Assembly: GCA_041649335.1 (NCBI GenBank)
Contig: JBAZNF010000029.1
Span: forward strand, 1-9,613
From: JBAYGJ01 sp041649335
Lineage (GTDB): Bacteria > Patescibacteriota > Patescibacteriia > UBA10025 > JAHIVO01
Direction: 5' to 3'
Length of the DNA stretch: 9,613 nt
Shown here: piece by piece, positions 1 to 5,865 of the stretch
Layout of the letters: the number at the start of each line of letters is the position of its first letter
Position numbering within the stretch: position 1 is the first letter of the stretch
Position numbers and translations under genes: made by a program
Notes under the pieces: generated by a model
What the model was told of the DNA's origin: nothing
Databases searched by the model: none
What the model saw: only the letters and a program-made list of their open reading frames with translations

Positions 1-1
1 C

Positions 2-322
2 GTCCTGCTGGAGGGCAGGGATATTATCGGTTTTTCCGGGTTGTTGTTTCAACGCTGGAATAACAGCGCCCGTATCATCGACATATTCGTACATCCCGAT
101 CATCGGAAAAAAGGATACGGTACAGCCTTGGTAAGATTTTTATTAGGGCGGGCCAGGCGGCGCAAAGTCCGGACAGTCATGGCAGAAGCGCCGTCGTTGA
201 ATCCTGTTTTGCGGCTGTATATAAAATGTAAATTTAGGATTTGCGGATATAATGACCGATATTACGCGAACAACGGAAAGGAAATTGCCGTGTTTTTGTC
301 TTACGATTGCCGGAAAAAGTAA
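2..322 (+). CDS. GNAT-family N-acetyltransferase, C-terminal part (5' end outside the window)
   Basis: Partial gene. The frame is open from base 2 and ends at TAA 320-322. The visible protein begins VLLEGRDIIGFSGLL and runs through a beta-strand (ARIIDIFVHP) into the acetyl-CoA pyrophosphate-binding loop HRKKGYGTAL, which matches the GNAT motif A pattern (Q/R)xxGx(G/A). A later stretch, NPVLRLYIKCKFRICG, resembles the usual 'A..LY.k.GF...g' motif B, where the Tyr can act as general acid. GNAT enzymes transfer an acetyl group from acetyl-CoA to an amine; this fragment does not reveal whether the substrate is a protein N-terminus, an antibiotic or a small metabolite. A TTG at 41 could be read as a start, but the GNAT fold clearly continues upstream of it, so the true start lies to the left. 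The gene faces the minus-strand gene at 443-883. The family call is secure; the substrate is unknown. Confidence 0.85.
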   Translation, partial: VLLEGRDIIGFSGLLFQRWNNSARIIDIFVHPDHRKKGYGTALVRFLLGRARRRKVRTVMAEAPSLNPVLRLYIKCKFRICGYNDRYYANNGKEIAVFLSYDCRKK

Positions 323-348
323 GCATCGGTAAAAATGACATTGTGGTA

Positions 349-380
349 ATTATGGATTATACGTCATAATAGTGTTTTTT
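349..380 (+). terminator. Possible weak terminator after the GNAT gene
   Basis: A 6-bp AT-only-plus-one-GC stem (ATTATG 349-354 with CATAAT 365-370, loop of 10) is followed by a run of six T at 375-380. The stem is weak and four bases separate it from the T-run, so this is only a candidate. The GC-rich hairpin at 433-459 may also stop transcription from this side. Confidence 0.3.
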
Positions 381-432
381 ATTTTGGATAGGCGTGGAGT
401 GCTGTTTATTGGATTGAATAACAAATAAAAAA

Positions 433-459
433 CCGCCCCGGGTTATTCGGTCGGGGCGG
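433..459 (-). terminator. Rho-independent terminator of the 146-aa gene, overlapping its stop codon
   Basis: A perfect 8-bp GC stem, CCGCCCCG (433-440) with CGGGGCGG (452-459), has an 11-nt loop. Read on the minus strand it is followed at once by TTTTTTATTTG, a good U-tract. The TAA stop of the 146-aa gene (443-445) sits in the loop. Read on the plus strand the stem is followed by GGG and only four T, so activity in that direction is less certain. Confidence 0.8.
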
Positions 460-883
460 GGGTTTTGTCCTTGAGAAATGGTTCATAGTCGTACACTTTG
501 AAGTGCACGGCGATGAGGCCGGGCTGTTCGCTTTTCATCCAGACGGTTTTCAGGTTCAACCACGGTTGGCTGGTGATAGTGCGCATGAATTCGTCGAGGA
601 ATTTCCGTTCGCGCCGGGTGATGTAGGCGGCCCGGTCAGGGTCGGTGAGAGAGGGCCGCTTGCGGCGGGTACGAGGATCAAGCCAAAATGTACACTCGAT
701 AGCCCTCGCTGATCCGTGTCGTCCGTCGGGCGGGACAACCTCCGCCATCCAGCCATTGGCCGTATCTTTGGTGAATAGGGAAAGGACTGTTTCCACCTGG
801 ACATATTGTTCAGCGATGTGCGCCGTGACAGCCCGCCAATCAATCAGCGGGAAGCCGGCTTTCGTCAGCTTGATTATTGGCAA
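443..883 (-). CDS. Hypothetical protein, 146 aa, family not recognised
   Basis: I do not recognise this protein. The start is TTG at 881-883, chosen because AAGGAG (890-895 on the plus strand) lies 7 nt upstream and no ATG or GTG with comparable spacing exists. The protein is soluble-looking, without a signal peptide or membrane helix. It opens with a hydrophobic/amphipathic segment (IIKLTKAGFPLIDW), has a central acidic-to-basic stretch containing PDGRHGSARAIECTFWLD and DPRTRRKRPSLTDPDRAAY, and ends with beta-rich sequence (PGLIAVHFKVYDYEPFL) and a Pro/Thr tail. It has one Cys and several Trp, and no catalytic motif I can name. It has its own promoter, SD and terminator, so it appears to be a single-gene transcript. 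It shares its promoter region with the divergent Cys-rich gene at 1024, which hints at linked regulation. Coding status is well supported by the expression signals; function is unknown. Confidence 0.75.
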   Translation of the reverse strand: MPIIKLTKAGFPLIDWRAVTAHIAEQYVQVETVLSLFTKDTANGWMAEVVPPDGRHGSARAIECTFWLDPRTRRKRPSLTDPDRAAYITRRERKFLDEFMRTITSQPWLNLKTVWMKSEQPGLIAVHFKVYDYEPFLKDKTPAPTE

Positions 884-889
884 GGTACA

Positions 890-895
890 CTCCTT
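890..895 (-). promoter_or_regulatory. Shine-Dalgarno that fixes the TTG start at 883
   Basis: The minus strand reads AAGGAG, then TGTACC and the TTG start. This is a strong SD at near-ideal spacing and is the main reason for accepting a TTG start for the 146-aa gene. Confidence 0.8.
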
Positions 896-921
896 TTTTA
901 TTTGTGCTCCAGTTATGGAAG

Positions 922-948
922 ATTATAGGGATTGAAACATTTAGTCAA
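922..948 (-). promoter_or_regulatory. Promoter of the 146-aa gene
   Basis: The minus strand has TTGACT (943-948) and a perfect TATAAT (922-927). The spacer is 15 nt, shorter than the usual 16-18, so the perfect -10 may carry much of the strength or the real -35 contact may be shifted. The predicted 5' leader is about 30 nt and contains the SD. Confidence 0.6.
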
Positions 949-957
949 CGGGTTGAC
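944..957. promoter_or_regulatory. Palindrome joining two divergent -35 boxes
   Basis: GTCAAC (944-949), GG, GTTGAC (952-957) is a perfect inverted repeat. Its arms are the cores of the minus-strand -35 (TTGACT) and the plus-strand -35 (TTGACA). It may simply be two back-to-back -35 hexamers four bases apart, or it may be an operator for a dimeric regulator. Either way two RNA polymerases could not easily occupy both promoters at once. Confidence 0.45.
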
Positions 958-981
958 AGGAGCCGACGAGCATGTTATCAT
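953..981 (+). promoter_or_regulatory. Strong promoter of the Cys-rich gene
   Basis: Consensus TTGACA (953-958), a 17-nt spacer and TATCAT (976-981, five of six consensus bases), with an extended -10 TGT at 973-975. This is the best promoter match in the window. Transcription would start near 988, giving a leader of about 36 nt with a near-perfect SD. Confidence 0.8.
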
Positions 982-1013
982 GGACTGAAAATGAAAAACT
1001 GAACTTTTTTTCC

Positions 1014-1020
1014 AGGAGGT
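1014..1020 (+). promoter_or_regulatory. Near-perfect Shine-Dalgarno of the Cys-rich gene
   Basis: AGGAGGT ends 3 nt before the ATG at 1024; measured from the GGAGG core the spacing is 4 nt. This is the strongest SD in the window and, with the consensus promoter, suggests high expression. Confidence 0.8.
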
Positions 1021-1023
1021 CAA

Positions 1024-1323
1024 ATGCCTAAGATGGTTGTTTGCCAGGCTATCGGTAACAGGTGTAATATCTGTAACTATATGTTTGCTGATGGCGACGA
1101 TGTCTGCTCGGGCGGAATGCACAAGGTCGGCCAGGAGTATCCGGTAGAAATTCCGGATGCGACATCCAAGCCTGTAGGCCCGGAAAAGCCCGGTCAGGCC
1201 CCGCAACTGATTACCTGCGTCCAGGAGGGCGGGAACAGGTGCAGCGTCTGCCACCAGATGTTCGCGGATGGGGACGATATCTGTCCGCAAGGCCATCAGA
1301 TTGGCGTGCAGTACAGCAGGTGA
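1024..1323 (+). CDS. Small Cys-rich protein with a duplicated zinc-binding-like unit, 99 aa
   Basis: The family is not recognised. The protein consists of two copies of one unit, residues about 6-39 and 64-97, joined by a Pro/Gly/Lys-rich linker (about 40-63). Each copy has the order C-x6/7-C-x2-C-x10-C-x3/4-H: Cys 7, 14, 17, 28 and His 33 in the first; Cys 65, 73, 76, 87 and His 91 in the second. Both share the core MFADGDD and the NRC start and end in a Gly-x-x-Tyr segment. The Cys/His pattern is typical of structural zinc sites (zinc ribbon or treble-clef-like), so metal binding is a reasonable inference; nucleic-acid or protein binding is possible but unproven. The acidic GDD could alternatively bind another cation. 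No signal peptide or membrane segment is seen. The gene stands alone with a consensus extended -10 promoter, a strong SD and three hairpins downstream, which suggests an abundant product. It is divergent from the 146-aa gene. Confidence 0.85.
   Translation: MPKMVVCQAIGNRCNICNYMFADGDDVCSGGMHKVGQEYPVEIPDATSKPVGPEKPGQAPQLITCVQEGGNRCSVCHQMFADGDDICPQGHQIGVQYSR
1039..1314 (+). repeat. Internal tandem duplication inside the Cys-rich gene
   Basis: Codons 6-39 (1039-1140) and 64-97 (1213-1314) encode two homologous units, both containing NRC-x-x-C-x-x-MFADGDD-(V/I)-C. The DNA has diverged at many third positions and the spacing before the final His differs by one residue, so this is an old duplication kept by selection on the protein, not a recent DNA repeat. 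Confidence 0.85.
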
Positions 1324-1346
1324 GCCCGGGGATTTTTTCCCCAGGC
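1324..1346 (+). terminator. Hairpin directly after the Cys-rich stop codon
   Basis: GCC-C-GGGGA, loop of five T, TCCCC-A-GGC forms an 8-bp stem with one C.A mismatch, starting on the base after TGA 1321-1323. There is no T-run after it, so alone it is probably not a terminator. It may be a 3' end stabiliser or the first of a stacked set with the next two hairpins. Confidence 0.5.
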
Positions 1347-1348
1347 GT

Positions 1349-1376
1349 AAACGGTTGCAATCCAGCAGCCGTTTTT
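1349..1376 (+). terminator. Intrinsic terminator of the Cys-rich gene
   Basis: AAACGGTTGC (1349-1358), loop AATCCA, GCAGCCGTTT (1365-1374) is a 10-bp stem with one T.G pair. It runs into TTTTT at 1372-1376 and then AATTT. This is a good rho-independent terminator on the plus strand. Confidence 0.8.
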
Positions 1377-1381
1377 AATTT

Positions 1382-1411
1382 AAAAAATTCCCGTTGTGGC
1401 GGAAATTTTTT
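1382..1411. terminator. Bidirectional terminator between the Cys-rich gene and RNase J
   Basis: AAAAAATTCCCG (1382-1393), loop TTGTGG, CGGAAATTTTTT (1400-1411) forms a 12-bp stem with one G.T-type pair and a T-run on either strand. It lies 27 bp past the RNase J stop, so on the minus strand it should end the rnj transcript, while on the plus strand it backs up the preceding terminator. Confidence 0.8.
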
Positions 1412-1437
1412 AGTGTATGTCGTGTATGTATGATTAT

Positions 1438-3207
1438 TTACACCTCGATTACTACTGGAAGTATCATCGGTCGACGTTCAGTCTTGGTGAACAGGAACTG
1501 GCCGACCTGGTCGCGGATCTTGTTCTTGATGAAGCCTTCGTCCGCGGCGGTGCGCGGGTCTCGGTCCTTCAGGAGTTTTTTCACCTTATCCTGTACCTGG
1601 CCGATTAAGCGCTGGTTTTCCTTCATGTAAATGAAGCCGCGGGAAATGATGTCCGGTGTGTTTACCAGGTCGCCGGTCTTGGCGTTGATTTTTACGATGA
1701 CGACGCACATGCCGTCGGTGGCCAGGGCCTGCCTGTCCCGCAGTACGACGTGGGAAATGTCGCCGATGCCCAGACCGTCCACGAAGACATAGTCGGTCGG
1801 GACCTTTTTGGGCAGTATTTTCGGCTGTCCTTTGCCGATTTCCAAAATCATGCCATTATCGAGGATGAAGATATTTTCTTTTTTGAAGCCGTTCCGGTTA
1901 GCCAGCTTGGCGGCTTCCTTGAGGAAGGCGTGGTTGCCGTAGACCGGCAGGAAATACGTCGGGTTGATCTGACGCATGACGGTAAGGATATCCTGGGCCG
2001 TGGAATGGCCAGATGAGTGGACGTCCATGATATCCGAGTGCACGACGTTGTCCGAGAGGCGGTAGAGGTTATCCTTCAGCCGCTGAATGGTTCGTTCGTT
2101 ACCGGGAATGACGGAAGACGAGAAGACGATCGTGTCAGTTTTCTGGATTTTGACGAACCGGTGCGTGCCGTTGACGATGCGGGACAAGACCGCCTGAGCC
2201 TCACCCTGGGCGCCGGTACAGAGCACGATGACGCGCTGGTCAGGGAATTTCCGGATCGCCTCGATAGGGATGAGCGTATCCTGTTTTACCTTGATATATC
2301 CCAGCTTTTTTGAAATCTCGATGTTGGTTTTCATGCTATAGCCGTCCAGCGCCACCTTTTTCCCGATTTGCTGGGCGTATTCGAGGACCCGTTTGATCCG
2401 CTCTATCTGCGATGAAAACGTGCCGATGATGATGCGGCCGGGCGCCTGGCTGATGAGGCGGAAGATGTTTTCATACATAGTCTGTTCCGGCACGCGGGGG
2501 GTGGTGTGCGTGGCGCCCAGCGACTCAAGCATGAGGATGGTCGGTTTGGGCAGACGGGCCAGCTGGGAATATTCAACGCGCACCCGGCCGACCGGGTTGG
2601 CTTCATAAGTCCAATCGCCGGGGTGGACCACCGTACCGGTTGGTGTGTTCAGGATGACGCCGACCGCGTCCATAATGGAATGGTCGACCGGGAAGAACCC
2701 TACCTGGAAACTGCCGAACCGCATGCGCTGACTGACGTCGTTGATGGTGATTGTCTTTAGCCGGCTGGTGGCGCCTTTCGTGTAGTCCTCGACGCGGTGT
2801 TTGACCATGGCGAGAGTCAGCGGCCGGCCGACGATGGGCGGGTATCCGAGTTTTTCCAGCAGGATGCCGCTAGCGCCGATGTGGTCCAGATGGCCGTGCG
2901 AAAAAATGACCGCGCGGATGTTCTTTTCCTTGCCGCGCAGGTAGGAAGTGTTGGGGATGATGTAGTCGATGCCGGGCATGTCTTCCTCAGGGAACTGGAC
3001 GCCCATGTCGAGAATGACGATGTCCTGGCCATATTCAAATACGGTCATATTGCGGCCGACTTCTTCCTGGCCGCCGAGAGGAATGATTTTCAGCGTTTTC
3101 GTGCCGCTGATCGGTTGTGGTTTTTGGGTTTGTGGCCGCTGATCGGGCGGGAGCGGCTGGTGCTGGCTCCGGCCGCGAAAGCGGCGTTTTTTATTTTTGT
3201 TAGACAT
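1438..3207 (-). CDS. rnj: Ribonuclease J (metallo-beta-lactamase/beta-CASP), 589 aa
   Basis: RNase J combines 5'-3' exonuclease and endonuclease activity and acts in mRNA decay and rRNA/5'-end maturation in bacteria lacking RNase E. The metallo-beta-lactamase core begins near residue 40 (LKIIPLGGQEEVGRN) and carries the two-metal motif SHGHLDHIGA with His104, His106, Asp108 and His109. Further ligands are likely in PVDHSIMDA (His176) and HPGDW (Asp198). The beta-CASP part includes LCTGAQGE, FSSSVIPGNE and HSSGH (397-401), and the C-terminal domain ends near 589. Length is slightly above the roughly 555 aa of Bacillus RNase J1 because of a basic, Gln/Pro-rich tail (about residues 1-36) that may contact RNA. 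Variant motifs are LESLGAT where many members have (D/E)STN, and TGAQGE for TGSQGE. The ATG at 3205-3207 has no SD. The 137 bp upstream, up to the tRNA, hold no promoter I can defend, so transcription may come from the secG side. Confidence 0.95.
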   Translation of the reverse strand: MSNKNKKRRFRGRSQHQPLPPDQRPQTQKPQPISGTKTLKIIPLGGQEEVGRNMTVFEYGQDIVILDMGVQFPEEDMPGIDYIIPNTSYLRGKEKNIRAVIFSHGHLDHIGASGILLEKLGYPPIVGRPLTLAMVKHRVEDYTKGATSRLKTITINDVSQRMRFGSFQVGFFPVDHSIMDAVGVILNTPTGTVVHPGDWTYEANPVGRVRVEYSQLARLPKPTILMLESLGATHTTPRVPEQTMYENIFRLISQAPGRIIIGTFSSQIERIKRVLEYAQQIGKKVALDGYSMKTNIEISKKLGYIKVKQDTLIPIEAIRKFPDQRVIVLCTGAQGEAQAVLSRIVNGTHRFVKIQKTDTIVFSSSVIPGNERTIQRLKDNLYRLSDNVVHSDIMDVHSSGHSTAQDILTVMRQINPTYFLPVYGNHAFLKEAAKLANRNGFKKENIFILDNGMILEIGKGQPKILPKKVPTDYVFVDGLGIGDISHVVLRDRQALATDGMCVVIVKINAKTGDLVNTPDIISRGFIYMKENQRLIGQVQDKVKKLLKDRDPRTAADEGFIKNKIRDQVGQFLFTKTERRPMILPVVIEV

Positions 3208-3344
3208 AGTGTAATTGTTGTTAGTGACCGGTGCCAGTGTTCAATAAGATGAGCAGGTGACAGAGTCTGTTGATTAGTTGTAAAAGGTTATTGTTGGGAA
3301 TTAGTTATCCGGCTAGGAAATACATGTCGGTATTGAAAGGTGAG

Positions 3345-3431
3345 TGGTGCTCTGGGGGAGAGTTGAACTCCCACAGCCTTGCGGCTACACGGCCCTGAAC
3401 CGTGCGCGTCTGCCAATTCCGCCACCAGAGC
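3345..3431 (-). tRNA. tRNA-Leu (anticodon CAG)
   Basis: An 87-nt class II tRNA on the minus strand, including an encoded CCA at 3345-3347. The acceptor stem is GCTCTGG paired with CCAGAGC, followed by discriminator A. The D-arm region is GGCGGAATTGGCAGACGC. The anticodon stem CACGG/CCGTG encloses loop TTCAGGG, so the anticodon is CAG (3395-3397), reading CUG. A long variable arm and the T-loop GTTCAACTC follow. The long variable arm and discriminator A are diagnostic of leucine. The 5' end is only 7 nt past the stop of the upstream binding-protein gene, with no terminator or promoter between them. Confidence 0.97.
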
Positions 3432-3438
3432 AAAGATA

Positions 3439-5277
3439 TTATTTCCAACCGAGTTTTGTTTTTGTATACCACTCAACGATTGATTTGAGGCGCCCGGACG
3501 GCACGGTGATCAATTCGGTAGTAATACCTTTTATGTCCTCGTCGACCGGGTATTCGTACGCCGGACTGTAGAGGAAAACGGCCGGCTCGTCCTCGACGAG
3601 GATATTTTGGAAATCAATGTATTTTTGCGCCCGTTGGTCAGGGTCGGACAGTTGGCGCGCTTCTTCCAGCAGCTTGTCCGCATCTTTGTTGTAATACGAG
3701 GACAGGTTGAGTCCGCTGCCGGCTGCCTGGCTGGAATGCCAGAATGGGTATGGATCCGGGTCAGCCCCGAGGATTTCCCCGTACAGCAGGGCTTCGTAGT
3801 CTTTCGGCTTGATGATTTCCTGGTTGACCCTGGCCGGGTTCAGAATCTTCAGCTCCACGCCCACGCCGACTGCTTCCCAGTTTTCCTGGATGATATTGGC
3901 TACTTTGAGGTACTCCGGCTGGTCTACGGTGGTGAGGGAAAGCTGGAGAATGGATCCACTTTTTTGGCGTAAACCCCCGTCATCTGGGATTTTCCATCCG
4001 GCGGCATCAAGAATTTCTGCGGCTTTAACCGGGTCGTATCCGTACGTTTTCAGGTCAGGGTTATAGCCGATGAAACCTTCCAGGATCGGGCCGCTGGCTA
4101 GGAAACCATCGTCATCAATCGCTTCAGTCAGTATGCGCTGCCGGTCGACGGCGTAGGCGAGGGCCTGTTTGATTTCTTTGGTTTTCAGGAGGGAATTTTT
4201 TTGGTTAAAGAATACGGCGGTGTATTGGGGCAAGCGCAGGCTGTGGATGGAAATATTCTTGTCCTTGCTGAGCGACTCCTTGTATGAAGCCGGCAGATAG
4301 CTCAAGCCGGAGACGTTCTTGTTTTTCAGGGCGGTGACGGCCGTATCAAAGTCCGGGTACAGCTTGAACGTTATTTTGTCCAGGAACGGCTTGGTGCCGT
4401 AGTAGTGGTTGTTGCGCACCAGCACGTAGGTTTTGACGTTGCCGCTCTTGTCTTTGGTCAGTTCTTTGAAGCTGAACGGTCCGGAACCGATGGGCTTGGT
4501 GTTGTATTCGGCCAGCCGGAAATTATTCGCCGAAACGTCAGCCCAGAGGTGGGCCGGCAGCAAGCCGATGGTGAGGTTCGAGGGGAACGGCGCAAACGGT
4601 TCTGTCAGGGTAAAGCTGACCGTTTGGTCGTCAATGCGCTGGATGCTAACACCTTTGAAATTCGTAGCCAGCGGGCTGGAATATTCGGTGTCGGCCAAGG
4701 TTTCGAAAGTATACACGACGTCATCGGCCATGATCGCGTTGCCGTTTTGCCATGCGGCGTCGGGCCGTAAATGGACGGTGTAAGTTTTTTTGTCCTCTGA
4801 CAGCTCATAACCGGTCGCCAGGTCGGGCACAACTTCCAGCTGGTCGTTGTATTTGAACAGGCCGGAGTATACCAGCCGGGTCAAATCGCGGTCTACGTCG
4901 GATTGGGCCAGGAGCGGGTTGACATAGGCCGGCTGTCCGACCAGCGCTTCCGAATAGTCGCCGCCCGCGCGCGGGATATATTCTACGTGGCGCTGGTAGA
5001 ACCTGAATATCAGGAAGCCCAACGCCACCAGGGTCAGGGCCAGCAGGCTGCGGATGATGACCTTTTCTTTTTTGGAGAGGTACTGGGGCAGGTACTGGAG
5101 CTGCTGCCAGTCCGGCCACCGGTGGGTGGCCAGGGATATCACCAGTTTTTTATCAAGGTCCTTTTGCAGGGCAAGCGGAACGCCGTCAGTGGGCAGCGGT
5201 TTTACCTCAACCGACGCCTTTGCGCGTGGGCGCCAGGCGGAAATCGATTGCCAAATTTTTTTTATCTCAAATGCCAC
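3439..5277 (-). CDS. Membrane-anchored family-5 peptide-type ABC substrate-binding protein, 612 aa
   Basis: This is a DppA/OppA-type solute-binding protein (SBP_bac_5). These proteins capture peptides or related solutes outside the cell and pass them to an ABC permease. The fold runs from about residue 105 to 600, with recognisable segments: GQPAYVNPLLAQSDVDRDL, VPDLATGYELSEDKKTYTV, PIGSGPFSF, KEIKQALAYAVDR and YDPVKAAEILDAAGW. Unlike classical members it has neither a cleavable signal peptide nor a lipobox Cys. It begins with about 72 residues of cytosolic, basic sequence ending in LSKKEK, followed by one transmembrane helix (about 73-94), giving a type II (N-in) anchor. The start is GTG at 5275-5277, 16 nt after the secG stop; no SD is visible. 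No permease or ATPase gene is in the window, so the partner transporter is unknown. The protein could instead bind other small solutes. The call is secure at family level. Confidence 0.93.
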   Translation of the reverse strand: MAFEIKKIWQSISAWRPRAKASVEVKPLPTDGVPLALQKDLDKKLVISLATHRWPDWQQLQYLPQYLSKKEKVIIRSLLALTLVALGFLIFRFYQRHVEYIPRAGGDYSEALVGQPAYVNPLLAQSDVDRDLTRLVYSGLFKYNDQLEVVPDLATGYELSEDKKTYTVHLRPDAAWQNGNAIMADDVVYTFETLADTEYSSPLATNFKGVSIQRIDDQTVSFTLTEPFAPFPSNLTIGLLPAHLWADVSANNFRLAEYNTKPIGSGPFSFKELTKDKSGNVKTYVLVRNNHYYGTKPFLDKITFKLYPDFDTAVTALKNKNVSGLSYLPASYKESLSKDKNISIHSLRLPQYTAVFFNQKNSLLKTKEIKQALAYAVDRQRILTEAIDDDGFLASGPILEGFIGYNPDLKTYGYDPVKAAEILDAAGWKIPDDGGLRQKSGSILQLSLTTVDQPEYLKVANIIQENWEAVGVGVELKILNPARVNQEIIKPKDYEALLYGEILGADPDPYPFWHSSQAAGSGLNLSSYYNKDADKLLEEARQLSDPDQRAQKYIDFQNILVEDEPAVFLYSPAYEYPVDEDIKGITTELITVPSGRLKSIVEWYTKTKLGWK

Positions 5278-5293
5278 GGAAGCCGGAATTTAT

Positions 5294-5518
5294 TTATTTG
5301 TTCACAAACAGGATATTGGCGATGGCCGCGCCGAAAAAGAGGACCGATATCACGATGGTGGTGATAAAGAGAACTTTTTCAAATCCACGTTTAGTGCGGT
5401 AGACGTTGCCTTCTCCGCCAAAAACGCCCCCTAATCCCGCGCCGCGGTTCTGCAGCAGGATGGCGGTGATGAGGATGGCGGAAAGCACGATTTCTACGAT
5501 GTTAAAAATTTGGTTCAT
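5294..5518 (-). CDS. secG: Protein-export translocase subunit SecG, 74 aa
   Basis: SecG is the small membrane subunit of SecYEG that assists SecA-driven export. The 74-residue length and layout fit the family: transmembrane helix 1 at about 4-23, a loop with the signature LLQNRGAGLGGVFGG (residues 21-35) and YRTKRGFEK, then helix 2 at about 49-70 and a short Lys-ending tail. It starts with ATG 5516-5518; there is no SD upstream. It is the first gene of a likely transcript that continues 16 nt later into the membrane-anchored binding protein and then the tRNA-Leu. The link to export is sensible, since the neighbouring protein has to be threaded across the membrane. Confidence 0.95.
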   Translation of the reverse strand: MNQIFNIVEIVLSAILITAILLQNRGAGLGGVFGGEGNVYRTKRGFEKVLFITTIVISVLFFGAAIANILFVNK

Positions 5519-5549
5519 GACGTCAACATAAGGTTAATTCGTAAGATAG

Positions 5550-5578
5550 ATACTACCAGATTTACCAGGATGTGTCAA
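5550..5578 (-). promoter_or_regulatory. Promoter of the secG transcript
   Basis: The minus strand has consensus TTGACA (5573-5578), a 17-nt spacer and TAGTAT (5550-5555, four of six). The start point would be near 5543, giving a leader of about 25 nt with no SD. Confidence 0.65.
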
Positions 5579-5700
5579 TGGTTGGTTGTCGGTATGGTGA
5601 GCGGTGTCGCTGCCAGTATCGTTTGACGTTTTAGTTTTGCGGATTACTATCATCCCCCCATACGATAATGATACGGGCCGCGCACACCCTAACACGACGG

Positions 5701-5850
5701 TTATTTTTGCCGTGCCTGTTGGATGATGATCCGCTGGAGTTTTTTCACGCTGGCGCCGGAAACCTTCATCTTTGGACGGCGCTTGCGGTCGCGGACCTCC
5801 GTCTGTTTGATTAGTTTTTCTTCGGTTGCAGGATCTATATGGATGGTCAT
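5701..5850 (-). CDS. Possible small basic protein, 49 aa, unrecognised
   Basis: This is a short ORF from ATG 5848-5850 to TAA 5701-5703. It encodes MTIHIDPATEEKLIKQ followed by a strongly basic segment (RDRKRRPKMK) and an amphipathic C-terminal helix (SVKKLQRIIIQQARQK). The frame stays open upstream and a TTG at 5925 would give 74 aa. I prefer the ATG because a promoter-like element (5866-5895) lies just before it and the upstream residues look like translated hairpin DNA. No SD is visible. A beta-strand-like start followed by helices loosely recalls ribbon-helix-helix proteins, but I cannot claim that family. It may not be a gene at all. Confidence 0.4.
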   Translation of the reverse strand: MTIHIDPATEEKLIKQTEVRDRKRRPKMKVSGASVKKLQRIIIQQARQK

Positions 5851-5865
5851 ATGTTTGAGTATTTC

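Noticed and set aside
556..843. Alternative open frames inside the 146-aa gene on both strands
   Set aside because: The TTG frame has promoter, SD and terminator in the right places; the alternatives have none.
913..1296. 127-aa minus-strand open frame opposite the Cys-rich gene
   Set aside because: The repeated look of its translation comes from the internal duplication of the Cys-rich gene on the other strand, and it would start inside that gene without an SD.
2797..3252. 151-aa open frame on the plus strand antisense to RNase J
   Set aside because: It lies wholly opposite a clear RNase J gene in GC-rich codons, with no SD and no recognisable protein motif; it is a shadow of the real gene.
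3208..3344. Search for a separate RNase J promoter between the tRNA and rnj
   Set aside because: Several loose hexamers exist on the minus strand but none pairs a fair -35 and -10 at 16-18 nt, so no promoter is claimed.
4903..5364. 153-aa open frame on the plus strand across the binding protein and secG
   Set aside because: It runs antisense across two confidently identified genes and their junction; no start signal or family match.
5623..5650. Plus-strand promoter-like pair TTGACG, 16-nt spacer, TACTAT
   Set aside because: Nothing coding or clearly structured follows on the plus strand until it runs antisense to the 49-aa ORF and uvrC, so a chance match is as likely as a small-RNA promoter.
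5648..5673. Inverted repeat TATCAT ... ATGATA
   Set aside because: Only six AT-rich pairs with a 14-nt loop and no T-run; too weak to call a terminator or operator.
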